64,000 nt of DNA from Heloderma charlesbogerti (lineage: Eukaryota > Chordata > Lepidosauria > Squamata > Helodermatidae). Below the pieces are notes generated by a model that searched no databases, was not told where the DNA came from, and saw nothing but the letters and a program-made list of their open reading frames with translations. Below, one piece after another: positions 42,101 through 54,100 of the stretch. The first letter of the stretch is position 1, and every line of letters begins with the position of its first letter. The position numbers were made by a program, and so were the translations under genes. The stretch is from positions 3,658,001 to 3,722,000 of the forward strand of contig JANEZZ010003061.1 of NCBI GenBank assembly GCA_026122225.1, in the 5' to 3' direction.

Positions 42101-45100
42101 GCAGTCAGGGTTGATTTCCTTGAGGATGGACTGATTTGACCTCCTTGCAGTCCAGGGGACTCGTAAGAGCCTTCTCCAGCACCACAGTTCGAAAGCATCG
42201 ATTCTTCAGCGCTCAGCCTTCCCTATAGTCCAGCTCTCACAGCCATACGTTGCTATTGGGAAAACCATAGCTTTGATTATACGAACCTTCGTCGGCAAGG
42301 TGATGTCTCTGCTTCTTACTATGCTGTCTAGGTTTGCCATAGCTTTCCTCCCAAGGAGCAAGCGTCTGTTAATTTCATGGCTACAGTCACCATCTGCGGT
42401 GATCTTGGAGCCCAAGAAAATAAAATCTGTCACTGCTTCCATTTCTTCCCGAAGTGATGGGGCCAGATGCCATGATTTTAGTTTTTTTAATGTTGAGTTT
42501 CAGACCAGCTTTTGCACTCTCTGCTTTCACCTTCAACAAGAGGCTCTTTAGATCCTCTTCGCTTTCTGCCATTAGGGTGGTATCGTCTGCGTATCTGAGG
42601 TTGTTGATAATTCTCCCAGCAATCTTAATTCCGACCTGTGATTCATCCAACCCAGCGTTTCTCATGATGTACTCTGCATATAAGTTAAATAAGCAGGGCG
42701 ACAATATGCAGCCTTGTCATACTCCTTGCCCAATTTTGAACCAATCGGTTGTTCCATGTCCGGTTCTTACTGTTGCTTCTTGACCCTCGTACTGGTTTCT
42801 CATGGGACAGGTAAGGTGGTCTGGTACTCCCATCTCTTTAAGAATTTACCACAGTTTGTTGTGATCCACACAATCAAAGGCTTTAGCGTAGTCAATGAAG
42901 CAGAAATAGAAGTTTTTCTGGAGCTCTCTTGCTTTCTCCATGATCCAGCGAATATTGGCGATTTGATCTCTAGTTCCTCTGCCTCTTCAAAACCCAGTTT
43001 GTACGTCCGGTAGGTCTCGGTTCATATACTGCTGAATCCTAGCTTGTAGGATTTTGAGCATAACCTTGCTGGCATGTGAAATGAGCGCAATTGTACGGTA
43101 GTTTGAGCACTCTTTGGCATTGCCCTTCTTTGGAATTGCAATGTGAACTAACCTTTTCCAGTCTTGTGGCCGCTGTTGAGTGCTCCAAATTTGTTGGCAT
43201 ATTGAGTGCAGCACTTTAACAGCATCACCTTTTAGGATCTTAAATAGCTCAGCTGAAATACTGTCATCTCCGCTAGCTTTGTTGTTAGTAATGCTTCCTA
43301 AGGCCCACTTGACTTCACTCTCGAAGATGTCCGGCTCAAGTTCAGTGACCACATCAGGGACATTCAGATCTTTCCTGTATAGTTCTTCTGTGTATTCTTT
43401 CCACCTCTTCTTAATCTCATCTGCTTCTGTTAGGTCCCTGCCTTCTTTGTCCTTTATCATGCCTGTCTTGGCACAAAACGTTCCCTTGATATCTCCGATT
43501 TTCTTGAAAAGATCTCTAGTCTTTCCCATTCTATTGTTTTCTTCGATTTCTTTGCATTGTTCATTTAACAAGGCCTTCTTGTCTCTCCTTGCTATTCTCG
43601 GGAAATCTGCATTCAGTTGGATATATCTTCCCCTTTCTCCCTTGCTTTTCGTTTCCCTTCTTTCCTCAGCTACTTGTAAAGCCTCATCAGACAGCCACTT
43701 TGCTTTCTTGCATTTCTTTTTCTTTGGGATGGATTGAGTTGCTGCCTCCTGAACAATGTTACGGACCTCCGGCCATAGTTCCTCAGGCACTCTGTCTATC
43801 AGGTCTAATGCCTTAAATCTATTCCTCACCTCCATTGTATATTCATAAGGGATATGATTTAGGTCATGCCTGAATGGTTTAGTGGTTTTCCCTACGTTCT
43901 TCAATTTAAGCCGAAATTTTGCAAGAAGAAGCTCATGATCTGAGCCACAGTCAGCTCCAGGTCTTGTTTTTACTGACTGTATGGAGCTTCTCCATCATTG
44001 GCTGCAAAGTACATGATCAACCTGATTTCGATACTGACCATCTGGTGATGTCCATGTGTACAGTTGCCTCTTGAGCTGTTGGAAAAGAGTGTTTGCTATG
44101 AGCAGCGTGTTCTTTTGGCAAAACTCTATTAGCCATTGTCCTGCTTAATTTTGTACACCAAGGCCATGCTTGCCTGTTATCCTGGTGATTTCTTGACTTC
44201 CTACTTGAACATTCCAATTCCCTATGATGAAAAGGACATCTTTTTTTGGTGTTAGTTCTAGAAGGTGTTGTAGGTCTTCATAGAACCGATCAACCTCATC
44301 TTCTTCGGCCTCAGTGGTTGGGGCATAGACTTGAATTACTGTGATGTTGAATGGTTTGCCTTGGATTCGTACTGAGATCATTCTATCGTTTTTAAGATTG
44401 TACCCCAGTATTGCTTTTCCCACCCTTTTGTTGACTATGAGTGCTACTCCATTTCTTCTACGGGATTCTTGGCCACAGTAGTAGATATAATGGTCACCTG
44501 AATTAAATTCGCCCATGCTTGTCCATTTTAGTTTGCTGATTCCCAAGATGTCGATGTTCAATCTTGCCATCTCATGTTGGACCATCTCCAGCTTACCTTG
44601 ATTCATTGATCTTACATTCCAGGTTCCTAAACAATATTGTTCTTTACAGCATCAGACTTTCTTTTCACCACCAGACACATCCACAGCTGAGTGTCCTTTC
44701 GGCTTTGGCCCAGCCACTTCACTCTTTCTGGAGCTACTTGGAAATTCTCTCTGCTCTTCCCCAGTAGTATATTGGGCACCTTCCGACCTGAGGGGCTCAT
44801 CTTCTGGCGTCATATCTTTTAGCGTTGTGATACGTTCCATGGGGTTTTCTTGGCAAGAATACTGGAGTGGGTTGCCGTTTCCTTCTCCAGTGGACCACAT
44901 TTTGTCAGAACTCTCCACCAGGACCTGTCCATCTTGGGTGGCCCTGCACGGCATAGCTTATGGCTTCACTGAGTTACGCAAGCCCCTTCGCCACAACAAG
45001 GCAGTGATCCATGGAGGGGTTGGTAGTGTTACCTCAACCTAAAACCTTGTTCCTCTATTTTTTTATGTAGAACAAATGACATCAAACTGGAAACTGAAAA

Positions 45101-48100
45101 AGAAACATACTTGAAAGCTAATTGATGAAAGTTCCATTTTGTAGTAAGCAATCAAACAATCTGTGGAACTGTGAAAGACGGTTTAGGGTGCAATCCTATG
45201 CATGTTTAAGACAGAAATAAGTCCTACCGCTCCCAGCATTCTTCAGTCAGCGTTATTTCTGTCTAAACATGCATAGGATTGAGCCCTTAAGATACTTACC
45301 AGCGGTGGGGGGTTCGCCCTATAGGGCTCACTGCAAATAGTACACTCAAAAACATGGAATTACAAAGTTCAGTCTGACACAAATTTCAGCCCAGGGTATG
45401 CGCCCAGCTCACCCACCACTTAGACCAGCCCTGACTGGGGAATTCAAGTGAAGCAGGAGGAACTTTTAAAATGTCTGTTTGCCTAAACCTAAGGGACAGG
45501 GTGATGCTGGGAAAGACTGAAGGCAAAAGGAGAAGGGGACGGCAGAGGATGAGATGGCTAGATAGCATCACTGATGCAATGAATATGGACTTGAGCACGG
45601 TCCAGGAGAGAGCGCAGGACAGGAAGGCCTGGCGTGCTATGGTCCATGGGGTCACGAAGAGTTGGACACGACTGAACAACAACAACAACAACAAAGGGAC
45701 AGGGTGCAGTACAACCTGAGATAAATAAACCAATAATCCTGAAAACCACAAAATGTAAAAATGTGACATACAAACACCATCTTGCTTCGTTTTAACTTGA
45801 GCTGCGGTGACCAGAAGGAAATATTTCCATCTTCTCGGGCTGTTATTAATGTGCTATCTGACAGTGAGCAAATGCGCAGCACAGGCTGTCCATGTGGTAT
45901 CTCTTGTATTGTAGCAGGAAGTGAAAAGGCCATCTCTTTCAATCGGGTCGATGCCCCATCCTGCTCAGTGCATTCCAGCTGCATATATGTGCAGAAGTCA
46001 TGCTAGTTACAGGGGGGGAAAGAGTCAGTCATTATCTAAGCCCTGGGTAGCCATGATGTGTGATCCGGGCCACTGTATTCAGTAAGGCTTATTCCCAAGT
46101 AAATGTGCACACAAGAGTAACCTAAAGCTGCTTCCCGATGAGGGCTTTATTATGAAATTGCCCAGGGGATCCAGATGGCAGCATCTTCTATTTATAACTC
46201 TCCTGTGTTTTCCCACTGCTTGTTTCATCTTTTTTCTTACCAGAAAAAAATCCATTGAGGAGGAAAAGATGGAATAACTGCACAGTGCCTTCTGGTTGGT
46301 AGCGCTAGGAATCCTGTCTAGAAATACCCTAAGCCAGTCTTCCCCAACTGGCCCCCTCTAGATGTTTTGGACTACATAGCCCATCATCCCCAATGATCAA
46401 CCATTCTGGCTGGGGCTGATGGGACTCAGTCAAAACATCGCGAGGGTACCAGGCTAGAGAAGGCTGCCCTAAGCCATTTTTCCATCATAAATACAGCAAT
46501 GCCAAGTGGAGTCCACCTTGGTACCCTATGGTGCAGGGGTATGGCACAAACTACAGAAGCACAGCCCTTGTCTTACCACTAAGAATTTCAGTGTCCACAG
46601 ATGAAGGAAGATGCAATCCTATATATATCCACTCAGAAGTTCAATGGGTTTACTCCCAGGTGTGCAATTAGGATAGCAGCCTCAATATTTATTTATTCTT
46701 TCTTTCTTTATTACATTTCTATACTGCCCAATAGTTGAAGTTCTCTGGGCGGGTCACAAAAATTAAAACACAGGTACAGCATAAAAACAATATAAAATAT
46801 AAAACCATTAAAACTACACTATAAAAGTACAATCAGCATAAAACCTAGCAACAGTGCAGAGATTTAAAATACAGATACAAATTTAAAACAGCAGAGCAAA
46901 AAGACTAGAACGCTAAAATGCTAAAACTCCTGGGAAAATAAGGTCTTCACCTGGCGCCGGAAAGAGTACAATGTAGGCACCAGGCAAACCTCTCTAGGGA
47001 GCTCATTCCACAGCTGGGATGCCTCACTTGCTTTGGCAGGGGCTCTGAGTAGACATATATAGGATTGTGCTGTAATTGTACTTTGAGTATTTTCCTCCGA
47101 GGGCTTCCTTTTATCAGTAAAGAACCTGTGGACAGCCTCTGGCAAAGTAAAGGACTGTTGCAAGGGGAGTGAGGGAGGAGAAACGTCTGTTTAATCCCTT
47201 CCCAACTGTTCAGAATCTCCCCCCCAACACACACACACACACACACACACACCAAGTTACTATTCTCCCTTCACCTCTCTGGGAGAGGTTCTGAAAGGTA
47301 AAAGATACAAGTCCCCATATATTTACTTCACAGAGAAAAACAGGGGGGCGAGGTGTCTGTGCGTGAGAGACAGAGAGAGGGATTTTGAGCCAACTCAAAG
47401 GAAAAGGATAAGCAGTCACTTCCCCTTCACCAGTCAATCCTCTACTTAATCCCTTGGTTGAAGAGAATCACAGCACCTTCTTTAGTGCAAGGTATTACAG
47501 GGAAATACATTTAAATTTCTTAATCCCCATGAACCTGGGGAACCTGGATTTGGCATCCTCTTTTTAGTCTTTCCAACTAGCGCTGTGCTTTATTTATCTC
47601 CAGTAGACCCTTCTTCATTTCTCACTTCTTCACAGCCCCGTCTTAGCAATTCAACAATTTTTTTCTTAGATCTACTTGTCCCATTGGTTCCAAAATACAC
47701 ACTTACTCTATTGGATTTGGTTTAGGAAGAATGATGGACAGTCGGCTGTGAATTTGCACGGAGTCATACGCAATCTCTAGTGGCATAGGTATACTGATTC
47801 ACTAGAGCATTTAGCAATTTTTATGAAGTTACTGGTTCTCATAGCTGTATTCCCATACAGTGAAGGCCAAGTTTTTGCTACAAACAGCACTTACAGACAA
47901 TGCACAGTAATTGCTCTTCACAGTGTGTACCTTCTTGCTGATAAAGATGCTTCTTTCTATGCTGTGAGAAATTAATTTTTTTGCCAAGAAAGAAGGCCTT
48001 CATAAAGGGGGGGGGCAGTTTTCTGACAGTTTTCTGACTCAGTGAGACATGCTCTATAAAATCCTGAGAAGATTGGCCTGTTACCTGTTCTCTTCTAAGA

Positions 48101-51100
48101 GGGGGGAGGTGCACCTCCTGCTCAGAAAACCAACCCTGGGATGGCAACCGTCACTTCTTTGGGAACCGGAGTGACTGCAGCTGGGGGGCATATGTAAATT
48201 CTTTCCTTGTTTTTATTCTCTGGATCCATTTTCCATCAATAAACTCTATCATTCTTTCGCACAAGTAGACTTGAGTCATATTGGTACCTTCACATCTGTT
48301 TAGTGTGTGGGTCCTGACTGGACCAGGCCCCAGCTTTAAGACACTTACCCACTGAATCCTGCCAGTTGCAGAATAGTCTATTTTCATGAAAAGCTTTTCT
48401 ATTTGTTCATCACTCTGTAGAAGGAAAAGAATGTGCATAATAAATTTTCCATACACATAGGGTCAAGATTTCATGAGATACCTTTTCTTGAGGCCTATAC
48501 CTAGAAAGGACCAATGGGTTCCATCCAGTAAATGGGAAGTACAAAAAAAAAAAAATGGTGGCGACAACAAAGACTAAGGGTGCAATCCTATGCATGTTCA
48601 GACAGAAAAAGTCCTTCAGCTCCCAGAATCCCCCAGCCAACCATGTCAAAACAAAAGCTGGAAGAATTTCACCCATCCCATCCCTTGCCTCTGGCATTAA
48701 GCTGTGCAATTTTCAAATAGTAGTTCACTTACTACATTATGTGATCCCATGCATTTCTTTAATGTGCATGTGAAGTCTTCCACATCCAGAGATTTATGCC
48801 CATTAATTTCTAACTCCTGGAAGCAGATAAAGCAACAGGATAACATAACGTGGTGTTATAAAGCAGTAAACTTGACGAGACGGTAGCCCAACTTTTCAAA
48901 GCATGGTTTCATTGTGCTGCCGTTTCTTTCTCCCTGAATAATTATAATGTGTAAGCAAAGCTGACTGCAAAAATAAAGCATAAACACATTTCATATTCCC
49001 TGTCTTCACCAAAAATGAGGGCAGGAGTTCAAGGGGACTCTCACCTGCTTTCACTATCACACGGCAGATCTATTTCACTCATAGGATTACCGATTTTTTA
49101 TTCTGTCCTGTAGCTGTCCTTTTAACAGCAGCTTGATGTGTAGGAAATAGCACATTACAATTGTCAGCTCCATATCATGAGAAGCTTCACCTGCCAATTT
49201 CTGAGTCTCCGGCTTAAATCAAGTTAAAGACACAACAGGAGCCCAGGTCACTTTTTCCAGTCAGTTGGCAACCCTGCTGTCTCCCCACATAATGTTTCTC
49301 ACTCACACGGAAGTAGCTAGTATTGGGTTCAGCCAATTTTGCTGAAAGAATTCCCTCCACCCCATGTCAAAGCCAGAACATACTCAAGAGGAACGGCTAG
49401 AAGTCCATGAAGCTAGAACTCCGAAGGGATCTATCGTATTTGATGATAAGGAGGTGTGTCAGACCCTGAGGATGTGACTGGGCCTTAGGATAAGTGGGTG
49501 GCTTTTGCAGCAGTTGGATAAGGACACAAAAGGTGTATGGTTGGTGGGAAAGAGGAGGTAGAGGACAAGGATGCAGATGAGGGCTGGTAGGGTGGCCATG
49601 TGTCCTACTTTATAGAAGACAGCTCTCTATCTGAACAGTTCTCAGAGGACAGCCCTCTGTGGGAGGGCTGTTCAGTCCAAGTCGGATTTAAAGGTAAGGA
49701 ACCATAACCATACCACAAATTATGCAGTCGAGTTTCCCACATTTGGGGAAATCGCAGGGGTCAGCACACCCGGAATGCAATGGATGAGCCTCACCCTGGG
49801 AAAACCACCTTCGTGATCATGGTGTCTCCCCTGCCATGCTCTGGGAGAGAGCGGAGGACAGGAAGGCCTGGCATGCTATGGTCCATGGGGTCACGAAGAT
49901 TCGGACATGACTTAACGGCTGAACAACAACAACAACAACAACCATAAGAAGGGAAAGTAGCAGGGGCCTTGAATTTGCCCATCAACCATTAGCACCTGGA
50001 CAGCAGACTGAACAGACTCACAGGTCACCTGGTCACAGTCTTCACTGTGGTGAGATGTACTATATTTAACTTATTGTGATTATTTCTAAATACACATCTA
50101 AATATATAATTTAGCATATTTATTTATTTAAAACATTTATTGGCCGTCTTGCAGGGCAGAAGCCCTCCCAAGGCAGCTTTCAGCAATAAAATACATAAAA
50201 ACAGTTAAAATATAAAAAGCGATAAAAACATAAAAAAAATAAAAGCCAACAATAAAACCTGGAACAACAACAATAGTAACAACAACAGCAGCAGTCATAT
50301 CAAGAGAAGGCCAAGGTAAAGTAATATGTTTTCAAGGCCTTCTTAAAAGCCTACAATGATGGAGCATGTCGGACCTGCGATGGCAACTTGTTCCAAAGGT
50401 GTGTGGGGCCACTGCAGAGAAGGCCCTCTCACGTGTGGTCACCCACCTGACTGCTCTCATGGGTGGGCAGATGAGAAGAGCTCTCTCTTTCTGATCTTAA
50501 AGTGCAGGCAGGCTGATATGGGTGAAGACAGTCCTTCAAGTAACTTGTCCCAAACCATTTAAGTCTTCAAAGGTCAAAACCAGCACTTTGAATTGGGCTC
50601 GGAAACATACCAGTAACCAGTGCAGCTGGCACAGTATAGGCATTATGTAATCAAAGTGCCTCGCCCCCACCAATACATGGGCAGCCACATTCTGCATGAG
50701 CTGAAGTTTCTGAATCATCTTCAAAGGCAGCCTCACATACAGAGCATTATAGTAGTCCAGCCTGGATGTCACCAGTGCATGGATAAGTGAGTAAAGTCCA
50801 TCCTGTCCAGATAGGGCCGCAGTTGGTGTACCAGCCTAAGCTGGTAAGAAGCACTCCTGGACACCGCAGCCACCTGGGCATCCCCAGTTAGCTTAGAAGG
50901 ACTCCCAGTCTGCACACGTGGCCTTTTAGGGGGAGTGCAACCCAATATGTAAAATTAATACAAATCTATGTCCTCTTTTGTCCTCTTTTTTGGCGATGTA
51001 TTTTCTCTTTTTTGGCTATGTGTAAGTGGTCACTGGAGAACTGGTCTGGGCCTGTATATATATTATTGAGGCCACAAAATCCTGTCAAGGATCATTTCTG

Positions 51101-54100
51101 TCTTAAGTATACCCAAACTGTTGTCTTGTGCTACATCAGCGATGATTACATTGCTCTCTGGCTAACACAAATCTCTCAACAATATCCATGAGCTGAAACA
51201 TGAACATCCTCCCTCAATATTTAATTACATGAAATACAAAACAATTCTGAGGTGTAAATACAAAAGCATATCACAAGTTAAAAAGAAGTCATTGTGAAAC
51301 TGGTATTAGAAAAAAGTTTCTTTCCACTGAAATAATACACAACGATATGTGTGATTTCATGAGGATGGTCATACCTGAAAGGCTGCGTGTAGCTTCTGAA
51401 GCTGTTCAAGAGTTACCTGCTGCTCAATCTTGCCAAGACAAAAAGCAAAATGGAATCATTAAAATATTATATCCACAGGTCCTTTTTAGGACTCTGAGGC
51501 ACCCAAGGATTGAATGTTCTTTGAGAATGTTCCCTTCCATTCTGCACCATTAGTCAATGTCATTTTTGCAGGGGCAACTTATTGGTTTCCCCCACGAAAT
51601 TTGGGGAAGGGGGTATCATTTTACTGTGCTTGGTGTCAAGACCTACTATCTGGAGTGGTGTAGTGGTAAATTTTGACATCCAGGAACTCATCGTGACAGT
51701 CCCCACACCCACATCGCCAAAGAGGGTCCCAAATTGGAGGTAGCTGTGTTGATTCCTACCACCAATTCTAGCACTTTTCCTCTCCACCAGAAACAGGCAG
51801 TTTATAAAGCTACTGGGTCTTAATTGCCCATTGAAGACCAGGCCACCCCAAAATATTTTGCATTACAACTGGGAACAATACATTGTTGCTGGGAAAAATA
51901 TCCCCCCCTCCCCAGCTACTACGAGAATCCAGTTACGTTCTGCTGAGTCAGGACTTCAGATACATGTATCCTACAGAATCATCTCAACGGAATCCCATTT
52001 ATGTGGAAAGCAGCTGGGATTCAGAGTGGGGAAAAGTATGGGGTGGATTAAGTACTCCCATCTACTAATAAATACATAATAATAAATTATAAAAAAAAAG
52101 GTAAAGGTTTTTCTCCATTTCTAAGCCGAAGAGCCAGCGCTGTCCAAAGACACTTCCGTGGTCATGTGGCCAGCATGACTGAACACCGAGGTGCACGGAA
52201 CGCTGTTACCTTACCCGCCGAAGCGGTACCTATTTATCTACTTGCAATTTCTTGCTTTCGAACTGCTAGGTTGGCAGAAGCTGGGACTGAAGACGGGAGC
52301 TCACTCCGTCACGCAGCACTCGGGTCTTGAACTGCTGTCCTGCTGACCTTCCGGTCTGCAATTCAGCATCTTAACCACTAAGCCACTGCGGCCAATAAAT
52401 TATTATCTTCTGTTAAATGTACCCAGAGTGGCATATAGCATAACCATAAAACTATACAATATAATTATTTAAAAAATACAATACCAATTTCTTCCACCTG
52501 CTCCTTCTTCCTCCCAAATTGCCCCCATCCTGACATAGCTTTACAGTAAATGAGCAACAGCTGGGTATTTGGATTCATGACTTTGGTGGTAACGTACCAC
52601 TTTGGCCCAGTCTTTGTAACTTTATATCTCCTAGTTATATCTATTTAATAGATACAGTATGCATATTCTCATTGTGTGCACCATTTGCTGGTGGTATGTG
52701 TACCATATTTACACTTACTAGTACCTAACACTGTAGCATAGCATGTCTTAGAAATGTACTAGCACAGCTGATAGAATACCTGCATTCCTACTTCTACAAT
52801 GGTTCTACTACTTTTCTAGTAATGATTTTGACCTTGGCTGCATTTGCACTTAGCGCTAAGGCATGGTTTGTGTTAACCATGGTTTGTTGCTTTAGCCATG
52901 AATTGTCTTGTAGGTGAGCAAACAAAGTGTGGCTTGTTTTCCATAATTCTGGTTTGTTTTTCTCCTGCCCATCTTGCCAGCCTTCAAAGCAGTTTCATTT
53001 TAGGCTGCTCTTGCTATCTCTGTTTCCAGGGCAGACAGCAATGCAAACAAACCAAGGATAAGCCATGGTTCCGGGTTCAGGCATCATGATAAGCCATGGT
53101 TTAAACAAGCCAGACTTTGTAAGCGAAGAACAAACTGACTTTTATTTGTAGTTTTAGCTAGTTAACAAACCATGGTTTGTATATGGGGTGGGTTTCGACA
53201 CAACAGCTAGCCAGATTTCAACAAACCACTGCATGGCTTAGTGTTATGTACAAACCAGGCCATTCTGAATATTGCAATATCTAGGAGCCAGATTTTGCAT
53301 GTTGAAAAATGAACATGTTTGTATCAACTAAATGTTTCTAGGCTATAGGGAAATTTACAGTCAGGGCCAGAAATATTGGAACAAGGATAACTGTTTTGGC
53401 AGTTGGCCTCTGTACACCACCACATTGAAGTCGAAAGAAAACACACCCAGATGGGAGCGAAGTCAGGACTTTCAGCTGTAATTCAAGGGGTTGGACAAAA
53501 GTGGGGTACTAAACATTCAGGAAGGACAGCCAGTGGCATACACACACACCCATCGTTGGTGGCTCATAAGTAATGGAACAAATGGCTGACAAGCAGCTGC
53601 ATGGCCAGGTGTGGCCTCTTTCCTGGGTACCCCATGACCAATCAAGCAGAGAAAAGGCCTGGAGGTGGCTCTGAGTGTTACATTTGCATTTGGTAGCTGT
53701 TCACTGGAACTCCCAACATGAGGTCCAAAGAAGTGTCCATGCGAGTGAAGGAGGTCATCATTAGGCTGAGGAAACAACATAAACCCATCAGAGACATAGC
53801 AAAAACAGTGGGAGTGGCCAATACAACAATTTGGAACATCCTGAGAAAGAAGGAATTAACTGGCAAGCTCAGCAACAGCAAAAGGCCTGGAAGACCACAG
53901 GAGACAACTAAAGTGGATGACCGCAGAATTCTGCTCATGGTGAAGAGGAACCCTTTCACAACATCTAGCCAGGTCAAGAATGCTCTTGCAGAGGTAGGCA
54001 TGTCATTGTCAACATCTACAGTCAAGAGACAGCTTTATGAATGTAAATACAGAGGCTTCACAACAAGGTGCGAACCACGGGTAACACTCAAGAACAGAAA

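Larger units (their letters stand above)
49591..51036. mobile_element. TA-type MITE with two later insertions
   Basis: Outer pieces GGGTGGCCATGTGTCC (49591) and TTTTTTGGCTATGTGTAAG (51005-51025) match 19524-19865. It is broken by the U1-BovB chimera (49707-49939) and by an L2 fragment (50113-50935). Confidence 0.65.

Noticed and set aside
45772..45778. Exon 6 donor at ATG|GTGTTT
   Set aside because: In phase but weaker than the TTT|GTATGT donor six bases on; kept only as an alternative.
48151..48348. Minus-strand open frame extending exon 5 past its donor
   Set aside because: It crosses a strong GTAAGT, and exon 6 joins exon 5 in phase with a continuous EF-hand loop.
49711..49835. Functional U1 snRNA gene
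   Set aside because: The first ten nucleotides and stem-loop IV are missing, there is no snRNA promoter, and it is joined to BovB inside one target duplication.
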